Below are positions 1 through 7,360 of a stretch of DNA of 64,000 nt, piece after piece; the first letter of the stretch is position 1, and each line of letters opens with the position of its first letter. The translations under genes were made by a program, and so were the position numbers. A model generated the notes under the pieces. It saw only the letters and a program-made list of their open reading frames with translations. It searched no databases and was not told the DNA's origin. The stretch comes from Bacteroidota bacterium (lineage in GTDB: Bacteria; Bacteroidota; Bacteroidia; UKL13-3), in the NCBI GenBank assembly GCA_027491355.1, contig JAIXWI010000022.1:39673-103672 (forward strand), in the 5' to 3' direction.

Positions 1-694
1 CCACCAAAACCACTGCATCTGTTTGTTCTGAAATTCCTATTGCCGACAAATGTCTGAGACCAAAATTATTCAGAACAGCAGGATTTTCACTAACAGGCAA
101 AACACAATTAGCTGCTTTTATTTTACCTTTTGATATGATTACCGCTCCATCATGTAAAGGACTGTTTTTGTTAAAAATTGAAAGCAATAGCTTTTTACTG
201 ATATCAGCGTTGATCATTTGTCCTGATGTGCCAATGAATTTCATTTCTGATGTTTTTGGAAACACAATGATGGCACCTGTATTAGTTGCAGCAAGGTGTT
301 CGCAAGCATCAACTATCTCTTCAAATGGCGTTGAAAAAGTATCTTGAATTTTCCATTTCCAAGGAAAAATATTCCACCAAGATTTATGCTCCCCTAAAAA
401 TGAACTGTTACCTAGAATTAATAGAAATTTTCTGATTTCTTGTTGAAACACTATCAAAACAGCTATGACTCCAGCTTGAGCAAATTGACTTAAAATTCCC
501 TCAAGCAGCGGCATTTCAAAGTATCTAACCAAAACACCAAATAAATAGATGGTTACCAAACCAATTAATATGTTAAAAGCCAAACTACCTTTTAACAACT
601 TGTATAGCTGGAATGAAATCAACAATACCAATAATACATCTATCAAATTGATCAATGTAAACCTGTATTTTCCTAATTCAAATAAATCAATCAT
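1..694 (-). CDS. cdaA: Diadenylate cyclase CdaA, 3' end cut off by window edge
   Basis: About 231 residues are visible; the C-terminus lies off the window. CdaA joins two ATP molecules into cyclic di-AMP at the inner face of the membrane. The product starts MIDLFELGKYRF and has about three hydrophobic helices in its first 90 residues. It continues with the CdaA-type linker (RYFEMPLLEGILSQF, QQEIRKFL) and the DisA_N catalytic domain. The catalytic DGA motif is present in SPLHDGAVII, followed by LPVSENPAVL. The second signature, usually RHR in this family, reads RHL here (GLRHLSAIG). The ATG is at 694, 12 bases after the folP stop, so it is probably co-transcribed with folP. Confidence 0.9.
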   Translation of the reverse strand, partial: MIDLFELGKYRFTLINLIDVLLVLLISFQLYKLLKGSLAFNILIGLVTIYLFGVLVRYFEMPLLEGILSQFAQAGVIAVLIVFQQEIRKFLLILGNSSFLGEHKSWWNIFPWKWKIQDTFSTPFEEIVDACEHLAATNTGAIIVFPKTSEMKFIGTSGQMINADISKKLLLSIFNKNSPLHDGAVIISKGKIKAANCVLPVSENPAVLNNFGLRHLSAIGISEQTDAVVLV

Positions 695-706
695 TTGTTC
701 TCAATT

Positions 707-1555
707 TTAAATTTCAGCAATTGCTTCAACCAATTGAATGGTTTGAACAGCTGCCGAAACATCATGTACTCTCAAAATGCTAGCCCCTCCTAATAACGCA
801 ATAGTATTGGCGGCTATTGTGCCAATCAATGCCTCATTTGCTGTTGTATTTGTAAGCTGACGAATCATTGATTTTCTGGATAACCCTGCCAAGATAGGCA
901 TTTTAAAAATGCTGAAAGCAGAAAGATTTTTTAACAGCAGCTTATTTTGAGTCAGGTTTTTCCCGAAACCAAATCCTGGATCTAAAATGATATCAGGATG
1001 CCCAGCGTCTAAAAGTGGCTCTAGTTTAGTGAGAAAAAAGTCCATCATTTCTTTGATCAAATTGTCTGCATGTGTAGCCTCTTGTACTTTAATAAAATGA
1101 TTGCCAGGATGCATCAATACATAAGGCACTTTAGACTCAACTACAAAGGGTAACAAATTAGAATCTAATTCAAATGCAGAAACATCATTAACAATATGCA
1201 CCCCATTTTTAACTGCAAACTCAGCAGTTTTTTGATAAAAGGTATCAATTGAAAAAAACGTATTTGGAAATGCACTTGTTAGTTCAGGCAATACAAATTG
1301 TAAACGCTTGAACTCTTCATCGGCATTTAGAACAGTGGCACCGGGTCTTGTAGATTGAGCTCCCAAATCGATGATTTTTGCTCCCTGTTCAATCATTGAT
1401 GCTGCTTTTTGTAGCGCATCGGTAATATCTTTGGTTCTACTTTCTGTATAAAAGCTATCAGGTGTTAAGTTTAAAATACCCATTACAACGGGCTTTTCTA
1501 GTGAGAGTAAGCTTCCAAAGCAATTCAAAGTAAATTTAGACGGAATTGTTTGCAA
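707..1555 (-). CDS. folP: Dihydropteroate synthase
   Basis: Condenses 6-hydroxymethyl-dihydropterin pyrophosphate with p-aminobenzoate in folate synthesis. The 282-residue length is normal for the family. Signatures seen in order are VMGILNLTPDSF (pterin-binding loop 1), IDLGAQSTRPGA (loop 2), SIDTFYQKTAEFAVKNG, HIVNDVSAFE, YVLMHPGN, ILDPGFGFGKNLTQN, and PILAGLSRKSMI with RVHDV at the end. The start is a TTG at 1555; no ATG fits upstream in frame. The gene diverges from DUF1599 across about 50 bases and lies just ahead of cdaA, probably as one transcript. Confidence 0.95.
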   Translation of the reverse strand: MQTIPSKFTLNCFGSLLSLEKPVVMGILNLTPDSFYTESRTKDITDALQKAASMIEQGAKIIDLGAQSTRPGATVLNADEEFKRLQFVLPELTSAFPNTFFSIDTFYQKTAEFAVKNGVHIVNDVSAFELDSNLLPFVVESKVPYVLMHPGNHFIKVQEATHADNLIKEMMDFFLTKLEPLLDAGHPDIILDPGFGFGKNLTQNKLLLKNLSAFSIFKMPILAGLSRKSMIRQLTNTTANEALIGTIAANTIALLGGASILRVHDVSAAVQTIQLVEAIAEI

Positions 1556-1578
1556 AATCAGGAATGGGTTTATTTTTG
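1549..1578 (+). promoter_or_regulatory. Bacteroidota-type promoter for the DUF1599-aroK operon
   Basis: TTTG at 1549-1552 and TATTTTTG at 1571-1578 are separated by 18 bases. This matches the TTTG/TAnnTTTG consensus of the Bacteroidota primary sigma factor. Transcription would begin near 1583, about 22 bases before the TTG start at 1605. Confidence 0.55.
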
Positions 1579-1604
1579 TACCTTGACAAATAAAAACTAG
1601 AAAA

Positions 1605-2162
1605 TTGATAAATCAAACTTCCATACAATTTGACCAAGTAATTAAAAGCTGTAGAGATATTTTCATCAAGAAAAACAAAGACTACGGACAAAGCTGGAGA
1701 ATCATGCGTATCAGTTCTATTGCAGACCAGATATACATCAAAGCAGCCAGGATTAGGAATATTGAAGAAAAAGGACTGAGTCTTGTTGATGAAGGGATTG
1801 AAAGCGAATTCAGAGGTGTCATCAATTATTGTATCATGGCTTTGATTCAAATTCAAAACAATGAAGATGCCCAAATAGCAATTACTTTCGAAGAATTAAT
1901 AAACCTGTTCGATGGTATTGTTGCTGAAACAAAAAAACTAATGCTTGAGAAAAACCATGACTATGGCGAAATTTGGCGTTCTATGTTGGTGAGCACTTTC
2001 ACCGATATGCTACTGATGCGCATCAATAGAATACACCAAATAATTGAAAACAAAGGTCAAACAATTAGCAGTGAAGGCATTGACAGTAACTTCATGGACA
2101 TGATCAATTACTCTATTTTTGCACTGATACAATTAGAAGAAAAAAACGCTACAACACTATGA
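1605..2162 (+). CDS. DUF1599 protein with internal duplication
   Basis: A 185-residue protein of the DUF1599 family, whose biochemical role is unclear to me. It consists of two similar halves. Each has a signature of the form (I/L)xxKNxDYGxxWRxM, near residues 22-36 (KKNKDYGQSWRIMR) and 116-130 (EKNHDYGEIWRSM). Each signature is followed by RIxxIxE, a (S)xEGI(D/E)S motif and an NYxIxALIQ motif. The start is TTG at 1605. The stop overlaps the next gene's ATG (2159), so translation is probably coupled. Conserved Lys/Asp/Tyr/Trp residues repeated in both halves suggest a nucleotide-type binding site per half (inference). Confidence 0.8.
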   Translation: MINQTSIQFDQVIKSCRDIFIKKNKDYGQSWRIMRISSIADQIYIKAARIRNIEEKGLSLVDEGIESEFRGVINYCIMALIQIQNNEDAQIAITFEELINLFDGIVAETKKLMLEKNHDYGEIWRSMLVSTFTDMLLMRINRIHQIIENKGQTISSEGIDSNFMDMINYSIFALIQLEEKNATTL

Positions 2163-3280
2163 AAATAATCACTCAAATATGCCGTGTTTTTGTCGGCATT
2201 TTATTCATCATTTCAGGATTAATAAAGGCAAATGATACCATAGGTTTTAGTTACAAATTGATAGAGTATTTTGAATTGTTTGGCTGGGATGTATTTATTC
2301 CACTGGCAGTTCCAGCTGCTATGGCAATTTGCATCTTTGAAATCATATCTGGTGTAGCGTTGTTAATTGGAATATATGTGACATTGAATGCATGGCTTCT
2401 GTTGATTTTAATTGCGTTCTTCACATGGCTTACAGGTTATAGCGCCATCACCCACAAAGTTACAGATTGTGGTTGTTTTGGAGATGCATTGAAACTAACT
2501 CCATTACAAAGTTTCTTAAAAGATTTAGTACTGTTTTTGTTTATTGTGGTAATCGTTATTGGTAAAAAAAACATACAACCGCTGTTCAATAAAGTAATCA
2601 ATCATATTGGCTTGTTTGTTGCTTTCCTTGTGACTCTGTTTTTCACGTTATATACATTCATGTTTTTACCAGTAAAAGACTTTTTACCCTACAAAATTGG
2701 TAACAATATAAAAGAGCTGACAACTGTTCCAGAAAACGCCCCTAAAGACATTATTGAAATGTTATTTATCTATGAAAAAGATGGCAAAACATTTGAATTT
2801 ACTGCCAATACATTGCCTGCAGATATTGACCAGTATAACTACATAGACAGAAAAGATAAACTCATTCAAGAAGGTTACAGAGCTCCCATTCATGACTTCA
2901 GATTGTTCGACTCAATTGATGTTGAATTTACGGAACAATTTTTCAATGATACAGGTTACAAATTGGTATTGGTACAAACTAAATTAAATGAAGAACTGAG
3001 GCAATTAACTAACCCGTTGAATGCTTTGTATGACTTTATGTTAGAAAGTAAAACGGGAACATTTTGGGCACTGACTGCGAGCTCAAAAGATGATATCAAA
3101 GCATATACCACTGCTCACAATAACCATTATTCATTTTGTAACATGGACGCCATTCCACTAAAATCGATGGTGCGTTCAAATCCTGGACTCATTTTATTCA
3201 AGAACAATGTAGTTATAAAAAAATGGGGAGCTTTTAATTTACCAGACCCTACAATTCTTAAAAAATATACCACTCATTAA
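2159..3280 (+). CDS. BT_3928-type DoxX/MauE-like membrane protein with C-terminal thioredoxin-like region
   Basis: A 373-residue inner-membrane protein. The first ~180 residues hold about five hydrophobic helices of the DoxX/MauE type, opening with RVFVGILFIISGLIKANDTI and carrying the conserved TDCGCFGD loop after helix 3. The remaining ~190 residues are soluble, with a thioredoxin-like layout (YKLVLVQTKL, TFWALTASSKDD, NPGLILFKNNVVIKKWG) but no CxxC pair. It overlaps DUF1599 by 4 bases and precedes aroK by 10. Its resemblance to the Bacteroidota BT_3928 family is from memory. The Cys pair could handle redox or quinone chemistry (inference). Confidence 0.75.
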   Translation: MKIITQICRVFVGILFIISGLIKANDTIGFSYKLIEYFELFGWDVFIPLAVPAAMAICIFEIISGVALLIGIYVTLNAWLLLILIAFFTWLTGYSAITHKVTDCGCFGDALKLTPLQSFLKDLVLFLFIVVIVIGKKNIQPLFNKVINHIGLFVAFLVTLFFTLYTFMFLPVKDFLPYKIGNNIKELTTVPENAPKDIIEMLFIYEKDGKTFEFTANTLPADIDQYNYIDRKDKLIQEGYRAPIHDFRLFDSIDVEFTEQFFNDTGYKLVLVQTKLNEELRQLTNPLNALYDFMLESKTGTFWALTASSKDDIKAYTTAHNNHYSFCNMDAIPLKSMVRSNPGLILFKNNVVIKKWGAFNLPDPTILKKYTTH

Positions 3281-3290
3281 TTCAATTCCT

Positions 3291-3818
3291 TTGGATAACA
3301 ATGGTCTGGTTTTTTTGTGGGGGATGCCAGGGGTGGGCAAAAGTAGTTTGGGTAAAAAATTAGCCAAATTATTGAATTGGAATTGGATTGACTTAGACCA
3401 ATTCATAGAAGAAAAACAAAACTGTTCGATCACTCAATTGGTATCAATGCATGGAGCAAGTTACTTTAGAAAAACTGAAGAAGATTCTCTAAAGTCAATC
3501 ATACATCTGAAAAATACAATCATTTCTTGCGGAGGAGGAACTCCTGTATATGCCAACAACGCACAAACCATGTTAAATGCCGGCATATGCATCTATTTAG
3601 TTGCAGATACTGCATTTATTCATAGCCGACTGAGGGCATCTCAGCAGGAAAGATTCCTGTTCAACCATAGCCAACCAGAAATGCTAATGGCAGAAATTGA
3701 AAAGCTTTACAACGAGCGAAAATCTGTTTATGAACTTGCCCATTTACATGTAAAAATTCCAAAAAGTTCTATTGAACAAATTTTTTTGGAGTTAAAAATA
3801 CTGTTAGAAATAGCCTAA
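3291..3818 (+). CDS. aroK: Shikimate kinase
   Basis: Phosphorylates shikimate at O3 with ATP in the aromatic amino-acid pathway. The 175-residue product has the P-loop GMPGVGKSSLGKKLA near its N-terminus. The shikimate-site Asp lies in WIDLDQFIE, FRKTEEDSL supplies the F-R-x-x-E signature, SCGGGTP is the Walker B-like loop, and SRLRASQQERFLF is the lid. The start is TTG at 3291; the next Met falls inside the P-loop, so the TTG is needed. It is the last gene of the DUF1599 run. Homologous gluconate kinases lack this FRxxE/GGGTP combination. Confidence 0.93.
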   Translation: MDNNGLVFLWGMPGVGKSSLGKKLAKLLNWNWIDLDQFIEEKQNCSITQLVSMHGASYFRKTEEDSLKSIIHLKNTIISCGGGTPVYANNAQTMLNAGICIYLVADTAFIHSRLRASQQERFLFNHSQPEMLMAEIEKLYNERKSVYELAHLHVKIPKSSIEQIFLELKILLEIA

Positions 3819-3865
3819 AAGCCTTGTTTTATGCTGATTTGACAAGATTTTGTGCAAAACTTGTT

Positions 3866-3895
3866 GAATTCTGCGAAAAAAAATTTGCGGAATTC
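3866..3895. repeat. Imperfect inverted repeat between aroK and HU
   Basis: GAATTCTGCGAAA (3866-3878) faces TTTGCGGAATTC (3884-3895), with one mismatch and one bulge. There is no U-run, so it is not a standard terminator. It lies just upstream of the HU promoter and could be a protein-binding site or transcript-end structure. Confidence 0.4.
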
Positions 3896-3905
3896 GCCAA
3901 ACCAC

Positions 3906-3935
3906 TTGATTTTTTGCGATGGTTTATTAAGTTTG
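3906..3935 (+). promoter_or_regulatory. Promoter of the HU gene
   Basis: TTG at 3906-3908, 19 bases, then TAAGTTTG at 3928-3935, a full match to TAnnTTTG. The HU ATG follows 29 bases after the -7 element. Confidence 0.65.
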
Positions 3936-3964
3936 TTACACAATAACCCTTAAAATAAAAAAAT

Positions 3965-4255
3965 ATGAACAAACAAGACTTAATCGATTCAATGGCAAAA
4001 GCTGCCGGAATTACTAAAGTACAAGCTCAATCTTCTTTAGATGCATTCATGGGTTCAATCCAAACTGCATTGAAAAAAGGTGACAAAGTTATCTTAGTAG
4101 GATTTGGAACATTCTCAGTTACTAAAAGAGCTGCTAGAATTGGAAGAAACCCACAATGGAAAAAAGGAATGCCTGGCGATGGTACTATCAAAATTCCTGC
4201 AAAGAAAGTTGTTAAATTCAAAGCTGGTACTGGCTTACAAGCTAAAATCAAGTAA
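3965..4255 (+). CDS. HU-family DNA-binding protein
   Basis: A 96-residue nucleoid protein that bends DNA as a dimer. It has the standard HU layout: N-terminal helices (MNKQDLIDSMAKAAGITKVQ), the VILVGFGTFSV turn, the R-x-x-R-x-GRNPQ arm and the C-terminal IPAKKVVKFKAGTGL. It is monocistronic, with its own promoter upstream and a strong terminator downstream. Whether it is HU or an IHF-type paralogue cannot be settled from sequence; length and arm are HU-like. Confidence 0.95.
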   Translation: MNKQDLIDSMAKAAGITKVQAQSSLDAFMGSIQTALKKGDKVILVGFGTFSVTKRAARIGRNPQWKKGMPGDGTIKIPAKKVVKFKAGTGLQAKIK

Positions 4256-4271
4256 TTTTAATTTTAGTTAT

Positions 4272-4300
4272 AAAAAAACCCGACTAAGGTCGGGTTTTTT
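4272..4300. terminator. Bidirectional terminator between HU and pyrR-like gene
   Basis: The A-run, CCCGAC (4279-4284), loop TAAG, GTCGGG (4289-4294) and T-run make a hairpin flanked by A7 and T6. It can end both convergent transcripts. Confidence 0.85.
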
Positions 4301-4307
4301 TATGCCT

Positions 4308-4805
4308 TTACTCTACGTATACACTTATTTTTCCAGCTCTACATTGTACATTGATATGCTCTTGCAGGGTTGTACTCAAAGATGTACCGATAAAATCAGC
4401 ACGAATTGGAAAATGCTTATAGCTTCTATCTACTAAAACAGCCACTTGAATTTGGTTGAACCCTTTGTTCAAACATACAGACAAAGCGTTCATCATGGTT
4501 CTCCCGGAATTCAAAACATCGTCAACAATAACCAATGCGTTGTTTGTGTTGGGTTTCAAGGTACCATTTATATGGGTAGTTTCCATTTTAGGATTGGATT
4601 TATCTAGTTGAATACCTGCTCTCGTGATGCGTTGAGTGGTAATAGCTTGTAATTCAATTTCTAGGATGTCTGCAAGAGCTTTCCCCTGACCTTCAATGTG
4701 CACCAAACAAATTTCTTTTGATTTACTATTGGATTCAACAATTTGGTAAGCAATCCTTTTTAGAATTGGAGCAACTTGCTGGTGTGTAAGTATTTGAACT
4801 TTCAT
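4308..4805 (-). CDS. pyrR: PyrR-like phosphoribosyltransferase
   Basis: A 165-residue type I phosphoribosyltransferase. The PRPP loop is VIVDDVLNSGRTMM. The downstream segment AVLVDRSYKHFPIRADFIGT closely follows the PyrR pattern (LVDRxxxxxPIRADxxG). PyrR binds UMP/UTP and pyr mRNA in Bacillus and can have uracil phosphoribosyltransferase activity. The basic RNA-binding surface cannot be judged here, and no pyr genes are nearby, so a catalytic rather than attenuator role is possible. It converges on HU with a shared terminator. Confidence 0.8.
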   Translation of the reverse strand: MKVQILTHQQVAPILKRIAYQIVESNSKSKEICLVHIEGQGKALADILEIELQAITTQRITRAGIQLDKSNPKMETTHINGTLKPNTNNALVIVDDVLNSGRTMMNALSVCLNKGFNQIQVAVLVDRSYKHFPIRADFIGTSLSTTLQEHINVQCRAGKISVYVE

Positions 4806-4928
4806 GGAACCAAAATTAACCGATTTGAGAATAATTTCATTTAAAATTCAAAAACAAAGCTTCAAAAATACCGCTCAAGTATTATTTTTGTTGGCAAAGG
4901 CAGAATTAAAAATATTTGTCTAAAAAAT

Positions 4929-4959
4929 TTTGATTTTGAACATTTTAAACATATTTTTG
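4929..4959 (+). promoter_or_regulatory. Promoter of the L31 gene
   Basis: TTTG at 4929-4932, 19 bases, then TATTTTTG at 4952-4959. This implies a 5' leader of about 80 bases before the L31 ATG, long enough to hold a regulatory structure. Confidence 0.6.
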
Positions 4960-5044
4960 CCCTCCAATTTGTTAGATTAAGACACTTAAAAATGTACCAC
5001 AGGCTAACAAATACAGAATTTTAAAAGTATAAAATAGAAGGAAT

Positions 5045-5293
5045 ATGAAAGAAGGAATCCACCCGAAAACCTATAGAAAAGTGGTTTTTAAAGACATGTC
5101 AAACGAATACATGTTCATGTGTCACAGTACTGTTGATACCAAAGAGACAATTAAATGGGAAGATGGATCAGAGTATCCATTGTACAAATTAGATATTTCA
5201 CACAAATCGCATCCATTTTTTACCGGCCAAAATATGTTCATTGATACAGCAGGTAGAATTGACAAATTCAAAAAGCGTTACGCGAAAAAGTAA
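5045..5293 (+). CDS. rpmE2: 50S ribosomal protein L31, type B
   Basis: An 82-residue large-subunit protein. It opens [17 protein letters not shown] and contains [18 protein letters not shown] and [13 protein letters not shown], the L31 signature. It has a single Cys and lacks the CxxC pairs of the zinc-binding type A form, so it is the zinc-independent type B. A purine-rich AGAAGGA ribosome-binding site sits just before the ATG. It is monocistronic with its own terminator. Confidence 0.96.
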   Translation: MKEGIHPKTYRKVVFKDMSNEYMFMCHSTVDTKETIKWEDGSEYPLYKLDISHKSHPFFTGQNMFIDTAGRIDKFKKRYAKK

Positions 5294-5311
5294 TTTGAAA
5301 TCGTATATTGT

Positions 5312-5345
5312 AAAGCCTTCCAAATTGGAAGGCTTTATTTTTTTA
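5312..5345 (+). terminator. Terminator after L31
   Basis: AAAGCCTTCC (5312-5321), a 5-base loop, GGAAGGCTTT (5327-5336), then ATTTTTTTAT. A perfect 10-bp stem. Confidence 0.9.
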
Positions 5346-5361
5346 TCAAATTTGAGGCCGC

Positions 5362-6564
5362 ATGAATTGTATTTTATTTGACCCTGAAAAAGAGAGGAAA
5401 CAGCTACAACCATTTACACTTACCAGACCTATAGCAGGTATTAGAATAGGCATTTTAACAATTCAAGAGAAATGGACTAAGTACCTCAATGGCGCAAACT
5501 GTTCTTATTTAACACAAGATTACCTTCAAGAAAAATATCCAAGTAAAATAGATACTGTTAATTTTTATATCAATGGAAGTATCTGCCCAGACCATAGCCT
5601 TGCCAAAGAAATCCAAACATTGCAAAACAAACAAGCTTTGTATGCCAATAATGTTTTGCTTGCAGTTCGTATAGATGGAACTGAATTTGTTTTCAAGGAA
5701 CAATCTGAGGGGTATTTGCCATTAAAAAGCAATACAAACACTTTTAATCAAATTCAATTTCCTCAAGACATCTTTAGTTTGAACGCTGTTGAAATTGAAA
5801 AAGATTTTGACTTATTAACTGCAGGAAGAACATCAGCTCCCATACCAGCAGGCAATCAGGTACTCAATCCAAACAGAATTTTTATAGAAGAGGGAGCAAC
5901 AGTATTGTTCTCTGTATTAAACGCATCGAATGGGGCAATATACATTGGTAAAGATGCTGAAATAATGGAGGGTTGTAAAGTAAGAGGACCTTTTGCTATT
6001 TGTGAGCATGCAGGTTTAAAAATGGATGCTAAGATATATGGCGGTACTACCATAGGGCCTCATTGCAAAGTTGGTGGTGAGGTTAACAACAGTGTCTTTT
6101 TCAGTTACAGTAATAAAGGACATGATGGTTTTGTAGGAAATTCAGTCATTGGAGAATGGGTGAATATGGGTGCTGATACCAACAATAGTAACCTCAAAAA
6201 CACCTACGATGAGGTAAAATTATGGAGCTATACTGAAAAGAGATTCATCAAAACAGGTCTTACCTTTTGTGGGCTAATGATGGCAGATCATGCCAAATGT
6301 GGCATCAATACCATGTTCAACACAGGAACAGTTGTTGGCGTTGGAGCCAATGTTTTTGGAACAGGATTTCCAAGAAACTTCATTCCAGATTTTAGTTGGG
6401 GTGGCGCACAAGGATTTGAAACATTTATCGTTTCAAAATTCTTCAAAACTGCAGAAGCCATGTGTAAAAGAAGAAACATTGAATTTGGAATAATTGATAA
6501 AAAAATCATAGAAAAAGTTTTTGAACTGACAGCTGAAAATCGTTTTTGGGAGAACAATAAATAA
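5362..6564 (+). CDS. GlmU-like sugar nucleotidyltransferase / acyltransferase
   Basis: A 400-residue protein of the Bacteroidota GlmU-like group. The N-terminal ~150 residues are a diverged nucleotidyltransferase fold (MNCILFDPEKERKQLQPFTLTRPIAGIRIG). From about residue 165 to 350 it is a left-handed beta-helix with hexapeptide repeats (IEEGATVLFSVLNA, YIGKDAEIMEGCKVRGPFAI, GTTIGPHCKVGGEV). It probably makes or activates a UDP-amino sugar, but the substrate is not visible. It lies 4 bases before tpiA and is probably co-transcribed. It lacks the full GlmU length and its classic GxGTRM loop, so it is not ordinary GlmU. Confidence 0.78.
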   Translation: MNCILFDPEKERKQLQPFTLTRPIAGIRIGILTIQEKWTKYLNGANCSYLTQDYLQEKYPSKIDTVNFYINGSICPDHSLAKEIQTLQNKQALYANNVLLAVRIDGTEFVFKEQSEGYLPLKSNTNTFNQIQFPQDIFSLNAVEIEKDFDLLTAGRTSAPIPAGNQVLNPNRIFIEEGATVLFSVLNASNGAIYIGKDAEIMEGCKVRGPFAICEHAGLKMDAKIYGGTTIGPHCKVGGEVNNSVFFSYSNKGHDGFVGNSVIGEWVNMGADTNNSNLKNTYDEVKLWSYTEKRFIKTGLTFCGLMMADHAKCGINTMFNTGTVVGVGANVFGTGFPRNFIPDFSWGGAQGFETFIVSKFFKTAEAMCKRRNIEFGIIDKKIIEKVFELTAENRFWENNK

Positions 6565-6568
6565 ATTT

Positions 6569-7336
6569 ATGAGAAAGAAAATAATTGCAGGAAACTGGAA
6601 AATGAACAAAAATTTAGAGGATGGGCTTGCTTTGGTTTCAGAGGCCTCTAATATGATTAAAGATGAATACAATGGCAATGCTATAGTGGTATTTATACCT
6701 CCATACATACATTTAAATGCTGTTTCTAAAATGTTGGCAGCTTATCCAAATCAATTTACTGGAGCTCAAAATTGTAGCAACCACGAGAGCGGAGCCTACA
6801 CAGGAGAAATCAGTGCAAGTATGATTGGTAGTTGTGGGGCTAATTATGTCATTATTGGACATAGCGAAAGAAGACAGTACTTTAATGAACATAACCAATG
6901 GCTTGCTCAGAAAATTGATACCTGTTTAAAAAATAAGCTGTTGCCTATTTACTGCTGCGGTGAGACCTTAGAAGAACGTGAAACCGAAAAACATTTTCAT
7001 GTGATAGCATCTCAAATCAAAGAAGGGCTATTTCATCTAAATGCCTCTGAAATACTCAATATCACCGTTGCTTATGAACCAGTTTGGGCAATTGGTACTG
7101 GTAAAACTGCAAGCACCGATCAAGCACAAGAAATACATGCATTCATTAGAGGATTGATTGCATCAAATTACAGCCCAGAAATTGCTGATCAAATAACCAT
7201 CCAATATGGAGGAAGCGTAAAGCCCGAGAATGCGGCTGAACTATTTGCAGCTCCAGACATAGATGGCGCGTTAATTGGTGGTGCTGCATTACAAAGCAGA
7301 AGCTTTACAGACATTGTAAAAGCCATGACTCTTTAA
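6569..7336 (+). CDS. tpiA: Triosephosphate isomerase
   Basis: Interconverts DHAP and glyceraldehyde-3-phosphate in glycolysis. The 255-residue length is normal. Catalytic residues are all visible: Asn/Lys in AGNWKMN, His in IIGHSERR, Glu in VAYEPVWAIGTGKTA (loop 6 included), and the phosphate loop IQYGGSVKPENA plus DGALIGGAAL. The start ATG at 6569 is 4 bases past the preceding stop. Confidence 0.98.
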   Translation: MRKKIIAGNWKMNKNLEDGLALVSEASNMIKDEYNGNAIVVFIPPYIHLNAVSKMLAAYPNQFTGAQNCSNHESGAYTGEISASMIGSCGANYVIIGHSERRQYFNEHNQWLAQKIDTCLKNKLLPIYCCGETLEERETEKHFHVIASQIKEGLFHLNASEILNITVAYEPVWAIGTGKTASTDQAQEIHAFIRGLIASNYSPEIADQITIQYGGSVKPENAAELFAAPDIDGALIGGAALQSRSFTDIVKAMTL

Positions 7337-7360
7337 AGCTAAGATCTAAAAATTCGTTTC

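Noticed and set aside
1536..1874. 112-residue minus-strand frame inside DUF1599
   Set aside because: It lies antisense to the clearly coding DUF1599 gene and shows no homology-like motifs.
4806..5044. Promoter for the pyrR-like gene
   Set aside because: Matches to TAnnTTTG exist on the minus strand (for example CAAAATTA at 4811-4818 and CAAAAATA at 4863-4870), but one is too close to the start and neither has a -33 element at 19-21 bases.
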